Made by a program: the position numbers and the translations under genes. The notes under the pieces were generated by a model that worked only from the letters and a program-made list of their open reading frames with translations, was not told the origin of the DNA and ran no database searches. A DNA stretch of 64,000 bases from Pseudomonas entomophila (GTDB lineage: Bacteria > Pseudomonadota > Gammaproteobacteria > Pseudomonadales > Pseudomonadaceae), in assembly GCF_023277925.1 (NCBI RefSeq), contig NZ_CP063832.1, forward strand, positions 3,532,501-3,596,500. The letters are read 5' to 3'. Shown here piece by piece: positions 49,455 through 58,045 of this stretch (the first letter of the stretch is position 1; each line of letters starts with the position of its first letter).

Positions 49455-50894
49455 TCAACGTACAGCGTTTGGCTCAGGCTGGTAGCCGCCCCCCAACGCT
49501 GTGACCAGGCTCACCGCCGAGTCGATCTGCTTGCTGCTGAGCAGGGCCAGGCGCATTTCATCTTCGATCAACTGCTCTTCGATGTTCAGCGAGTCAAGGA
49601 AGTTGTTTTCCCCGACTTCGAAACGTTCGACAGCCAGGTCGAAGGACGACTGCGCCGTGTCGCGTGCGGTGCGTTGCAGGCCGATCTGTCGGTTCACCGC
49701 CTGCAACTCGGTCACCGAGGTCGCCACCTGGTGCAGTGCCGTGTTCAGCGTGGCGTTGTAGCCGGCGATCGCCAGGTCCAGGTCGGCGTTGCTCTGCTTG
49801 AGCTCGGAGCGCAAGCGCCCGGCATCGAACAAAGGCAGGGTCACGGTCGGCGCGATGTTCCAGAAGCGGCTGATGCTGTCGTTGAAACTGTCACCGGACA
49901 TGGCATGAATCCCGCCCCCGGCGCGCAGATTGATGTTGGGGTAGAAACGCGTCTTCACCGACGCCACGGTCTGGGTCTGCGCCTCGACCCGCCAGCGCGC
50001 CGCGACGATGTCGGGGCGGCGCCCCAACAGTTCGGCGGGCAGGTTTTCCGGCAAGGCGGCTTCGTCACTCTTGAGCGGCTTGGGCCGGGCGATGTCATGG
50101 GCGCCATCGACGCCAGTGCCCAGCAACGCCGAGAGCTGCAGACGGGCCACCTGCACATCGCTCCTGGCACCCAGCAGGCTGGCCTCGGCGCGTGCCACAA
50201 GGCCATCGACCCGCTGTAGCTGGGACTTGTTGTCCAAGCCATTGTGGAAGCGATCGCCAGTCAGGCTCTGCAGGTTGCGTAAGCGCTTCAGATCACGCTC
50301 GCTGAGGTCGACCACATCCCAGGCGTAGGTCAACTGGTTGTAGGCCTTGACCACGTTGGCCGCCAGCAGCAGGCGCGCCGACTGCAACTCGACCTCCGCC
50401 GCCCGCGCCTGGCTGACCGAAGCCTCCCAGGCGCTGCGCTTGCCGCCCCACAGGTCCAGATCGTAGTCGAAGGTCACGCCCAGGCTGCGCACGGTGACAT
50501 AGCGGTTGCCCTGCCCGGCGTAATCCTCGCTGCGCGACAGCCGCGAGCGCTTCACGTCGCCGAAGGCGTCCACCTGCGGCGCCCGGTCGGCGCCGTAGTA
50601 CTCCTGGTAGGCGTTGGCTTTGTCGGCCCGCGCCCGCACTTCCTGCAACCCGGGGTTGTTCTGCCAGGCCTTGGCCACCAGCCCGTCCAGCTGGGCGTCG
50701 CCGTAGCGCTGCCACCATTGCCCTTGCGGCCAGGGGGCGGCCGGCAAACGGGCGTCGGCCAGGGTGCTCGAAGGCGCGCCTTCGGGGGTCAGCAGGGTTT
50801 GATGGTGGTCGATGCCGGCGTGGTTGACGCAACCGCTCAGGGCCACCAGGGCCGCCAGCGACAGCGGCCATGCACAACGTGTGATTTTCAACAT
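49455..50894 (-). CDS. RND efflux outer-membrane factor lipoprotein (OprM/NodT family)
   Basis: A 479-residue outer-membrane channel subunit. The lipoprotein signal ends LSGC (MLKITRCAWPLSLAALVALSGC, Cys22). Two TolC-like repeats follow with W-x-x-Y-x-D-x-x-L (WWQRYGDAQLDGLVAKAWQNNPGLQEVRARADKA), FDYDLDLWGGKRSAWEAS and the second-half FYPNINLRAGGG. It starts four bases after the RND gene, completing a three-gene MFP-RND-OMF pump. Closest functional analogue by gene order and by the pump sequence is OpmD of MexGHI-OpmD, but the substrate is not known. Confidence 0.9.
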   Translation of the reverse strand: MLKITRCAWPLSLAALVALSGCVNHAGIDHHQTLLTPEGAPSSTLADARLPAAPWPQGQWWQRYGDAQLDGLVAKAWQNNPGLQEVRARADKANAYQEYYGADRAPQVDAFGDVKRSRLSRSEDYAGQGNRYVTVRSLGVTFDYDLDLWGGKRSAWEASVSQARAAEVELQSARLLLAANVVKAYNQLTYAWDVVDLSERDLKRLRNLQSLTGDRFHNGLDNKSQLQRVDGLVARAEASLLGARSDVQVARLQLSALLGTGVDGAHDIARPKPLKSDEAALPENLPAELLGRRPDIVAARWRVEAQTQTVASVKTRFYPNINLRAGGGIHAMSGDSFNDSISRFWNIAPTVTLPLFDAGRLRSELKQSNADLDLAIAGYNATLNTALHQVATSVTELQAVNRQIGLQRTARDTAQSSFDLAVERFEVGENNFLDSLNIEEQLIEDEMRLALLSSKQIDSAVSLVTALGGGYQPEPNAVR

Positions 50895-50898
50895 GCGA

Positions 50899-53800
50899 TT
50901 ATCCCCGTGCCGGCGCGTCGATGGCCTGGCCTTCAGTGCTGTCGGCAGGCGTAGGCTTGGGCTGCCTGGCGGTGCTGAGCAGGCTGTAGACCGTCGGCAG
51001 GATGAACAGGGTGAACAGGGTGCCGATCAGCATCCCGACGACGATCACCAGGCCCAGGCCGAAGCGGCTGTTGGCCCCGGCACCGGTGGCGAAGATCAGA
51101 GGGGCCAGGCCCACGACCATGGCCGCGGTGGTCATCAGGATCGGCCGCAGGCGCACTTCAGCGGCGTGGCGGATCGCTTGCAATTTGCCCATGCCGTGGT
51201 GCATCTGCAGTTCGTTGGCGAACGCCACCATCAGGATGCCGTGCTTGCTGATCAAGCCAATCAGCGTGATCAGGCCGATCTGCGTGTAGATGTTCAACGA
51301 GGTGTAGCCCAGCGCCAGCGGCAGCAGTGCCCCGCAGATCGACAGCGGCACGCTGATCAGGATGATGAACGGGTCGATGAAGCTCTCGTACTGCACCGCC
51401 AGCACCAGGTAGATGATCACCAGGGCAAAGGCGAAGGTCAGCACCAGGGTGTTGCCCTCCTGCACGAACTGGCGGGTATCCGACTGCCAGTCGTAGGTGT
51501 AGCCGGCCGGGAACTGCTTGGCCTGTTCGCTGAGGAAGGCCACGGCATCGCCCAGGGTCACGCCCGGTAGGGGGATGGCCTGGAAGGTCGCGGCGTTCTG
51601 CTGGTTGAACTGTGGGCGCAGGTTCGGCTCGACCTTGACCTTGATGGTGGCCAGGGTCGACAGCGGCACCAGGTTGCCGTGCTGGTCCTTGACGTAGTAG
51701 CGGTTCAACGCCTCGGGGGTCAGGCGATCCTGTGGTACCGACTGCGGAATCACGTCGTAGGAGCGGCCGTGGTAGGCAAAGCGGTTGACGTACTTCTCGC
51801 CGATCAGGCTGTTGAGGGTCTTGCCGATGTCGCTCATGCGAATGCCCATGGCGTTGGCCTTGGCCCTGTCGACCTGCACCTCGACCACCGGGTTGTTGAA
51901 GTCCAGGTCGCTGTCGACCACGGCGAACAGGCCGCTGCTGCGGGCACTGGCCTTGAGCTTGTCCATCACATCGAACAGCGATTGGTAGTCCTGGTCGCTG
52001 CGCACCACCATCTGCACCGGCAGACCGCCCGTGGAGCCCGGCAGTGGCGGCATCTGGAAGACGAAGATGCTGGTGCCTTCGATCTGGCTGACGCGTTGCT
52101 GCAGCAAGGGCTGGATCTGGTTGGCGCTACGTTCGCGCTTGTCCCAGTCGACCAGGTTGATGCCACCGACACTGTTCGACAGGCCGTCGGTGCCGTTGGC
52201 CACCCAGTCGCTGTAGCCTTCCGGGAACTCCTTGAACACTTCGTGGAGCTTTTCCGAGAACGCCTCGACGTAATGGATGTTGGCATGTTGCGGTGCCTTG
52301 ATCGCGGTCAGCAGGATGTTCTGGTCTTCCAGTGGCGCCAGCTCGCTCTGCGCCGATTTATACAGTACCGGCAGGCTGAAGAAGATCACCAGGGCGATGG
52401 CCAGGCTGATCCAGCGCTTGGACAACGACACCCCCAGCAACTTGCCATACCGCTCGGCCAACCAGTGGAAGAAGGCCTCGGCCTTGCGCGCCATGTAGCC
52501 TTCGCTGGACTTGGCATCGAGCAAGCGGGTGCTCATGATCGGCGACAGGGTCAGGGCGACGATGCCGGACACCACCACCGAGCCGGCCAGGGTCAGCGCG
52601 AACTCCTTGAACAGGGTGCCGGTCAGGCCGCCCATCAGACCAATCGGCGCGTACACTGCAGCCAGGGTGAAGGTCATCGCCACCACCGGCCCCGCCACTT
52701 CGCGGGCACCGAGCAAGGCGGCTTCGAACGGCGTCTTGCCCTCCTCGATATGCCGGTGAACGTTCTCCACCACGACGATCGCGTCATCCACCACCAGGCC
52801 GATCGCCAGCACCATCGCCAGCAGCGTCAGCAGGTTCAGGCTGAAGCCGAACATCTGCATCAGCACCGCGGCACCGAGCATCGACAGCGGGATGGTCACC
52901 AGCGGGATCAGCACGGTGCGGAAGGTACCCAGGCACAGGTAGATCACCAGGACCACGATCACCAGCGCTTCGATCAGGGTGTGGGTCACCTCGTCAATGG
53001 ACGACTGGATGAAGTGCGCCACCTCGAACGGGATCTGCACTTTCACGCCTGGCGGCAGGGTCTTCTCGATTTCCGGGATCAGTGCCTTGACCGCGTTGAC
53101 GATAGTCAGCGGGTTGCCGGTGGGCGCGGCGTCGAGGCCGAGGAACATCGCCGGGACCGCGCTCATTGCGCCGCTGGTGTCGAACGATGCGGCGTTGAGC
53201 TCGACGGTGCCGACATCACGCACGCGGATGATGTTGCCGTTGTCGTTGCGCAGGACCATGTCCTTGAAGTCTTCGACGCTGGTCAGGTCGGTGTTGATGC
53301 GCAGGTTGCTGACCACATACAGGCCTTTGACCTGGCCGGGCGCGGCCTGGAAGTTGTTCTCCTTGATCGCATCGGCCACGTCCTGGCCGGTGATGCCGTA
53401 GCCGGCCAGCAGGTCCGGGTCCAGCCACAGGCGCATGGACATGGTCTGGCCGCCCAGCACGTTGATCTTGGCCACGCCATCGATGCCCGAGAACATCGGC
53501 TCGACCACCCGCGAGATGTAGTCGGCCACTTCCGGCATCGACAGTTGCTCGCTGGAGAACGCCACGTAGGCGACGCTGGTGAAGCCGCCGGAAGTGCGCT
53601 CGATCACCGGGTCATAGGCTTCGGCGGGCAGCTTGTAGCGGATCTGGTTGACCTTGGCCATCACCTCGGTGAGGGCGTTGATCGAGTTGCTGTTGAGCTG
53701 CATGCGCACGGTGACCAGGCTCTTGCCCTGGGTCGAGCTGGACGACAGGTAGTCGATGCCCTCGACCGAGGCCACGGCCTGGCTGATCGGCTGGGTCACG

Positions 53801-53985
53801 AAGCCCTGCATCAGTTCGGAGGAGGCACCGGGGTACTGGGTGGTGATGGTGATGGTGGAGGTTTCCAGCATCGGGTACTGGCGCACCGGCAGCTTGGTGA
53901 ACGCCATGACCCCGAACAGCAGGATCAGCGTGCTGACCACCAGCGCCAGCACGGGCCGGCGCAGGAAAATATCGGTGAAATGCAT
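50899..53985 (-). CDS. RND efflux pump inner-membrane transporter (MexI-like)
   Basis: A 1028-residue HAE-1-type proton antiporter. N-terminus MHFTDIFLRRPVLALVVSTLILLFGVMAFTKLPVRQYP; twelve membrane segments; the proton-relay Asp pair in AIGLVVDDAIVVVENVHRHIEEG; two large periplasmic loops; GLISKHGILMVAFANELQ in the second half. The wording of the conserved segments is closest, from memory, to MexI of P. aeruginosa, which exports phenazine and quinolone intermediates, rather than to MexB/TtgB. It lies between the membrane-fusion and outer-membrane genes with gaps of 9 and 4 bases. Its position downstream of a flavin monooxygenase in the same operon suggests export of that enzyme's product. 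Confidence 0.93.
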   Translation of the reverse strand: MHFTDIFLRRPVLALVVSTLILLFGVMAFTKLPVRQYPMLETSTITITTQYPGASSELMQGFVTQPISQAVASVEGIDYLSSSSTQGKSLVTVRMQLNSNSINALTEVMAKVNQIRYKLPAEAYDPVIERTSGGFTSVAYVAFSSEQLSMPEVADYISRVVEPMFSGIDGVAKINVLGGQTMSMRLWLDPDLLAGYGITGQDVADAIKENNFQAAPGQVKGLYVVSNLRINTDLTSVEDFKDMVLRNDNGNIIRVRDVGTVELNAASFDTSGAMSAVPAMFLGLDAAPTGNPLTIVNAVKALIPEIEKTLPPGVKVQIPFEVAHFIQSSIDEVTHTLIEALVIVVLVIYLCLGTFRTVLIPLVTIPLSMLGAAVLMQMFGFSLNLLTLLAMVLAIGLVVDDAIVVVENVHRHIEEGKTPFEAALLGAREVAGPVVAMTFTLAAVYAPIGLMGGLTGTLFKEFALTLAGSVVVSGIVALTLSPIMSTRLLDAKSSEGYMARKAEAFFHWLAERYGKLLGVSLSKRWISLAIALVIFFSLPVLYKSAQSELAPLEDQNILLTAIKAPQHANIHYVEAFSEKLHEVFKEFPEGYSDWVANGTDGLSNSVGGINLVDWDKRERSANQIQPLLQQRVSQIEGTSIFVFQMPPLPGSTGGLPVQMVVRSDQDYQSLFDVMDKLKASARSSGLFAVVDSDLDFNNPVVEVQVDRAKANAMGIRMSDIGKTLNSLIGEKYVNRFAYHGRSYDVIPQSVPQDRLTPEALNRYYVKDQHGNLVPLSTLATIKVKVEPNLRPQFNQQNAATFQAIPLPGVTLGDAVAFLSEQAKQFPAGYTYDWQSDTRQFVQEGNTLVLTFAFALVIIYLVLAVQYESFIDPFIILISVPLSICGALLPLALGYTSLNIYTQIGLITLIGLISKHGILMVAFANELQMHHGMGKLQAIRHAAEVRLRPILMTTAAMVVGLAPLIFATGAGANSRFGLGLVIVVGMLIGTLFTLFILPTVYSLLSTARQPKPTPADSTEGQAIDAPARG

Positions 53986-53994
53986 GATCGTTCC

Positions 53995-55080
53995 TCAGCG
54001 CTGGACATTGAGCCGCACGGTGTCGGCCACAGGCTCGATGGCGACGCCGTCCTGCAGCTTGATCTGCCCGGAGGTCACCACTTCGTCGCCCGCCTGCAGG
54101 CCCTTGGCGACCACCGCCAGGCCATCGCGGCGCTCGCCAATACTGATGTTCTGCCGGCGGACCTTCTTCAAGCCGTTCTCTTCGTAGGTGACGAACACAC
54201 TCTCGCCATAGGCGTTGTAGGTGATCGCGGTTTCTGGCACTACCAGCTCATCCTTGCCCGGCAACTGCACCTTGACCTTGGCGTACATGCCCGGGCGCAG
54301 CTTGCCCTGGTGTTCCTTGAGCAGCGCCTGGACCTTGATCACGTGCGAGTTGTTCACCTGCGGATCGATGGCGCTGACCGTGCCTTCGAACTTCATGCCA
54401 CTCCATGCATCGACAGCCAGCTCCACGGCCTGGCCCTTGACGATGTTGGCGCTGTCACGCTCGGAAACGGTGAAGTTGACCCGCAGGCCATTGAGGTCGG
54501 TGAGCGTGGCCAGTGGCCGACCGGCCTGCACGTAGTCCCCCAGGTGCACCTGGCGAATCCCCAGCTCACCGGAGAACGGCGCGCGGATGGTCTTCTGCGC
54601 GATCTGCGCCTGGATGTTCTCGAGATTGCCCTTGGCCGCATCGAACTGCGCCCGCGCGCTGTCCAGCGCGCGCTGGCTCTCGGCGCCATTGCGCGCCAGG
54701 GCCTGCAGGCGCCCGTAGTGGGTCTTGGCGGCTTCGAACTCACCGCGCAGGCGCGTCAGCTCGCCCTCTTCCGGCGAGGTGTTGAGCCTGACCACCACGT
54801 TGCCGGCCTTGACCTGGTCACCCGAGTCGAAGGCCAGGGCGACCACCTGGCCGCTGACTTCGGCCGACAGCAACACCTGCTGGCGGGCCTCGATCTGGCC
54901 GATGGCAACCTGGTAATAGGTGTACGGCACCTGCTTGACCTTGGCCAGGGCCGCGGGTACCAGAACGGGGGCGGGCGCCGGCTCTTCTCCATGAGCCATG
55001 TAACGCAGCGTCAAGCCCCCCAGTACCGCAAGCGTGACTACCGACGCCGTTACCTTCCCTAGATAGTGTTTCGCCCGCAT
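53995..55080 (-). CDS. RND efflux periplasmic adaptor (membrane-fusion) protein
   Basis: A 361-residue adaptor with an N-terminal membrane anchor (LGKVTASVVTLAVLGGLTLRYMA). Its barrel-sandwich/lipoyl halves (YYQVAIGQIEARQQVLLSAEVSGQVVALAFDSGDQVKAGNVVVRL and APFSGELGIRQVHLGDYVQAGRPLATLTDLNGLRVNFTV) flank an alpha-hairpin (about residues 110-150). The beta-barrel and MP domains end VTSGQIKLQDGVAIEP. No lipobox is present, unlike MexA. First gene of the pump, 136 bases after the monooxygenase. The gap holds a 7-base hairpin (55156-55174) but no clear promoter, so transcription probably comes from upstream. Confidence 0.92.
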   Translation of the reverse strand: MRAKHYLGKVTASVVTLAVLGGLTLRYMAHGEEPAPAPVLVPAALAKVKQVPYTYYQVAIGQIEARQQVLLSAEVSGQVVALAFDSGDQVKAGNVVVRLNTSPEEGELTRLRGEFEAAKTHYGRLQALARNGAESQRALDSARAQFDAAKGNLENIQAQIAQKTIRAPFSGELGIRQVHLGDYVQAGRPLATLTDLNGLRVNFTVSERDSANIVKGQAVELAVDAWSGMKFEGTVSAIDPQVNNSHVIKVQALLKEHQGKLRPGMYAKVKVQLPGKDELVVPETAITYNAYGESVFVTYEENGLKKVRRQNISIGERRDGLAVVAKGLQAGDEVVTSGQIKLQDGVAIEPVADTVRLNVQR

Positions 55081-55216
55081 GACTTACCCCCTGTCGCCTG
55101 AATCGGCAACCGTCTGGAAATTCAACATTTAAAAACTCCAACTGCACGCTGCTGGCCCGGTCGGGCTGACCGGGGTTGCATCGGCTGAACGTCGGTGACT
55201 GGCGATGACCGCCAGA

Positions 55217-56368
55217 TCAATAGATTTTGCTGGTCTGCGCCTTGGCCAGGTACAGCTTGCCCAGGCCGAACAGGTTCAACGGCGACAGGACGAAGTGCTT
55301 GGAGCCGACATGAATGTCGCGCAGGCTGCGCTCAAGCGCGCAGGTCTTGTAGACCGCCTTGGAACCCGTCAACCCGTGCAGCTGGTTGACGGCATTGAGC
55401 GCGTGCTCGTTGAGCAGCGAGCCGGCCAACCCGACCCGCACGTTCATGCCGTCGCCGTCGGCCAGCTGGGCCTGGGTGATGGCGTCCTCCAGCAGCAGCT
55501 GGGCGGTGTGCAGTTGCGCCAGGACGATACCGGTCTTCTCGCTGGTCAAGGCGGCCACGCCCTCATCGGCGGGTACGGTGCGCTCGTCGCGGAAGTACTC
55601 CAGTGCGGCCTTGGCCACACCCAGCACAGTGCCCATCGCGGCGATGGTGCCGAAGTCGTAGTAGCCCACCTTGTAGGCCAACGAGGCGCGCGGCGCCGGA
55701 GCCTTCTTCAGCGATTCGGGGTCGACACAGTAATGTGCCGGCACGAAGACATTGCTGCATTCGAAGTGGTTGCTGCCGGTGCCGCGCATGCCCATCACAT
55801 CCCAGGTCTTGAGGATGCGGCATTCGCTGCGTGGCACGAAGAGCATGCGCACCTGTGGCTGCGAGCCATCGGCGACTTCCTGCTTGAGGGTGGCGGTACA
55901 CACCAGCCAGTCGGCATGGGCCGAGCCGCTGGCAAAGCCCCATTTGCCGCTGACGCGGTAGCCACCTTCGACGGCAATGGCTTCGCCGCCCGAGTGGATC
56001 GCGCCGACCACGAAGCCGTTGCACCCGCTATAGATCGCCTGCGCGGCCTGCTCGGGGAGGTAGTCGGCCAGGCGGCCCATGGCAACCTGCACCATCACCT
56101 GCCACGACACCGAAGCGTCGAGGGCGGCGAGGCGCTGGACGATCTGCGAGATGACCCGCATGTCCAGTTGCTGGCCACCGAAGGCCTTGCTCACGCACAG
56201 GCGGGAAAAGCCCAGCTTGAACAGCTCGGCCATGACTTCAGGGTGGGTTTCGCCGTGCTCTTCGGCGTAGTCGCGGTGCCGCAGGATCAGCGGCCTGACC
56301 GCCTCGATACGGGCCATCCATTCTTCTGCCTCGGCAGGCAGGTCACGCCACTGCATCAATGTCTTCAT
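55217..56368 (-). CDS. Acyl-CoA-dehydrogenase-fold flavin monooxygenase (group D, two-component type)
   Basis: A 383-residue protein with the three-domain acyl-CoA dehydrogenase fold (N-terminal helices RPLILRHRDYAEEHGETHPEVMAELFKLGFSRL; middle beta domain GGYRVSGKWGFASGSAHADWLVCTATL; C-terminal helices). It lacks the catalytic Glu and CoA signature expected of dehydrogenases and reads like the HsaA/DszC/HpaB-C2 class that hydroxylates aromatics with reduced flavin. The start at 56368 has AAGGAG six bases upstream. It heads the operon monooxygenase-MFP-RND-OMF and has a three-box GTAC operator about 60-100 bases upstream. The flavin reductase at 47568 is a likely partner. The substrate is unknown. 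Confidence 0.83.
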   Translation of the reverse strand: MKTLMQWRDLPAEAEEWMARIEAVRPLILRHRDYAEEHGETHPEVMAELFKLGFSRLCVSKAFGGQQLDMRVISQIVQRLAALDASVSWQVMVQVAMGRLADYLPEQAAQAIYSGCNGFVVGAIHSGGEAIAVEGGYRVSGKWGFASGSAHADWLVCTATLKQEVADGSQPQVRMLFVPRSECRILKTWDVMGMRGTGSNHFECSNVFVPAHYCVDPESLKKAPAPRASLAYKVGYYDFGTIAAMGTVLGVAKAALEYFRDERTVPADEGVAALTSEKTGIVLAQLHTAQLLLEDAITQAQLADGDGMNVRVGLAGSLLNEHALNAVNQLHGLTGSKAVYKTCALERSLRDIHVGSKHFVLSPLNLFGLGKLYLAKAQTSKIY

Positions 56369-56426
56369 GTTCAGCTCCTTGCTGTGTGGGATGAATCCTG
56401 GGTCCGTGTCGACATCGAACGAGGCC

Positions 56427-56466
56427 AATGTACGCATACAGTCGTACTGTTGCAACCCCCTCGTAC
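56427..56466 (-). promoter_or_regulatory. GTAC operator of the monooxygenase-pump operon
   Basis: GTAC at 56430, 56444 and 56463 (spacings 14 and 19), with AATGTAC-N10-GTACTGTT as core, the same arrangement as at 46384-46423. On the minus strand TTGCAA-N17-TACATT could serve as a promoter within it. Confidence 0.72.
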
Positions 56467-56617
56467 AATCTTTCTATAAAGCGTGTTTGGAAACTCTGGA
56501 GACAGGTATTCAGGCGTGAGCGCCGGCAAACATCAGGCAACAGCTTCGATCGGCGGGATATCTGTAGGGCTGCCGACAGAAAGGCACGGCGCCTCGCGCC
56601 GTGCCCTGGGGCGGGTT

Positions 56618-56803
56618 TCAACGTTCGTCGAAGGGGATACCGCCCTTGGCTTTGTCGCCGGGCGGAGCCTCGACGATCTGCACCACCACGTGCTCACGGG
56701 CGATCTCGAAGCTGTTGGCCACCGCCTCGGTCACCGAGCGCAGCAGTTTTTTCTTCTGCAGGTCGGAACGGCCTGCGGTTGCATAGACGATCACTTCTGG
56801 CAT
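56618..56803 (-). CDS. 4-oxalocrotonate tautomerase-family protein
   Basis: A 61-residue tautomerase subunit. After removal of the start Met, the catalytic proline becomes residue 1 (M-PEVIVYATAGRSDLQKKKLLRSVTEAVANSFEIAREHVVVQIVEAPPGDKAKGGIPFDER). The general pattern is that of the small 4-OT group, which enolises or ketonises unsaturated oxo-acids or phenolic products. The start at 56803 is chosen for Pro1 and for AAAGGAAA upstream. A longer frame to the left is non-coding. It is divergent from the luciferase-like gene across a GTAC promoter. It is probably a pathway enzyme of this locus. Confidence 0.85.
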   Translation of the reverse strand: MPEVIVYATAGRSDLQKKKLLRSVTEAVANSFEIAREHVVVQIVEAPPGDKAKGGIPFDER

Positions 56804-56885
56804 GTCGCTTTTCCTTTGCATGGGGTCCATGGGTGCCGCCAGCGGTGTGCCAGCGAAAGGACGATCATACGCCGGGGAAAAGGAG

Positions 56886-56913
56886 TTGAACAGTTCGCGT
56901 ACATGCGTACAAT
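56886..56913 (+). promoter_or_regulatory. GTAC-containing promoter of the luciferase-like gene
   Basis: TTGAAC (56886-56891), 16 bases, TACAAT (56908-56913) is a sigma-70 promoter with the same -10 word and spacer as the flavin reductase promoter. GTTC (56893)-N10-GTAC (56907) keeps the 14-base operator spacing, and an extra GTAC lies at 56899. Confidence 0.65.
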
Positions 56914-56944
56914 CACGACATTCGTCACACTTCAGGAGGCAAGG

Positions 56945-58030
56945 ATGCAATTTGGAATCTACAGCGTTGGCGACGTGACCCGCGACCCGACCACAGGCCG
57001 TATCCCCAGCGAGGCCGAGCGCCTGTCGGCGATGGTGCGCATCGCCCTCAAGGCCGAAGAGGTCGGCCTGGACGTGTTCGCCACCGGCGAGCACCACAAC
57101 CCACCGTTCGTGACCTCGTCGCCCACCACCCTGCTGGCGTTCATCGCCGCGCAGACCTCACGCCTGATCCTCTCCACCTCGACCACGCTGATCACCACCA
57201 ACGACCCGGTGCGCCTGGCCGAGGAATACGCAGTGCTGCAGCACCTGTCGGGCGGGCGTATGGACCTGATGCTCGGCCGCGGCAATACCGCGCCGGTCTA
57301 CCCCTGGTTCGGCAAGGACATCATGCAGGGCCTGCCACTGGCGCTGGACAACTACGACCTGCTGCACCGCCTGTGGCGAGAAGAGAACATCAACTGGGAA
57401 GGCCGCTTCCGCACCCCACTGCACCGGTTCACTTCGATTCCCCGACCGCTGGACAACCTGCCGCCCTTCGTCTGGCATGGCTCGATCCGTACCCCGGAGA
57501 TCGCCGAGCAGGCGGCGCGCCATGGCGATGGTTTCTTTGCCAGCCATATCCTCTGGCCCAAGGGGCACTTCCAGCGCATGGTGGCCTTCTACCGCTCGCG
57601 ATTCGCCCACTACGGCCACGGCACCCCGCAACAGGCCATGGTCGGGCTGGGCGGGCACATCTACGTCAACCGCCAGTCCCAGGTCGCCCGCGAACGCTTC
57701 CGCCCGTTCTTCGACAACGCGCCGGTGTATGGCCATGGGCCTTCACTGGAAGAGTTCATGCGCGAGACGCCACTGTCGGTTGGCAGCCCCCAGGAGATCA
57801 TCGACAAGACCCTGACCTTCCGCGAGCAGTTCGGCGACTACCAGCGCCAGCTGTTCCTGTTCGACCATGCCGGTATTCCCCTGCCGGAGGTGCTGGACAT
57901 GCTGGAGCTGTTCGGCAGCGAGATCCTGCCGGTGCTGCGCCGGGAAACCGCCAAGGGGCGCAACCCCGGCGCGGCCGAGCCGCCGACCCACGCCGGGCGC
58001 CTCGCCCAGCGCGAACAACGCGTGGAGTAA
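56945..58030 (+). CDS. Luciferase-like FMN-dependent monooxygenase
   Basis: A 361-residue TIM-barrel protein of the bacterial luciferase family (MQFGIYSVGDVTRDPTTGRIPSEAERLSAMVRIALKAEEVGLDVFATGEHHNPPFVTSSPTTLLAFIAAQTSRLILSTSTTLI, with GEHHN and the DPVRLAEEYAVLQHLSGGRMDLMLGRG segment typical of class C flavoprotein monooxygenases). AGGAGG precedes the ATG. A charged C-terminal tail (RRETAKGRNPGAAEPPTHAGRLAQREQRVE) is odd for the family. It needs reduced FMN from a reductase such as that at 47568. The substrate is unknown. It converges on radA with 15 bases between stops. Confidence 0.87.
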   Translation: MQFGIYSVGDVTRDPTTGRIPSEAERLSAMVRIALKAEEVGLDVFATGEHHNPPFVTSSPTTLLAFIAAQTSRLILSTSTTLITTNDPVRLAEEYAVLQHLSGGRMDLMLGRGNTAPVYPWFGKDIMQGLPLALDNYDLLHRLWREENINWEGRFRTPLHRFTSIPRPLDNLPPFVWHGSIRTPEIAEQAARHGDGFFASHILWPKGHFQRMVAFYRSRFAHYGHGTPQQAMVGLGGHIYVNRQSQVARERFRPFFDNAPVYGHGPSLEEFMRETPLSVGSPQEIIDKTLTFREQFGDYQRQLFLFDHAGIPLPEVLDMLELFGSEILPVLRRETAKGRNPGAAEPPTHAGRLAQREQRVE

Positions 58031-58045
58031 CCAGGCCCGGGCGGC

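Noticed and set aside
51679..55062. 1127-codon plus-strand open frame
   Set aside because: Antisense shadow of the RND and adaptor genes. His/Gln/Asp-rich without domains.
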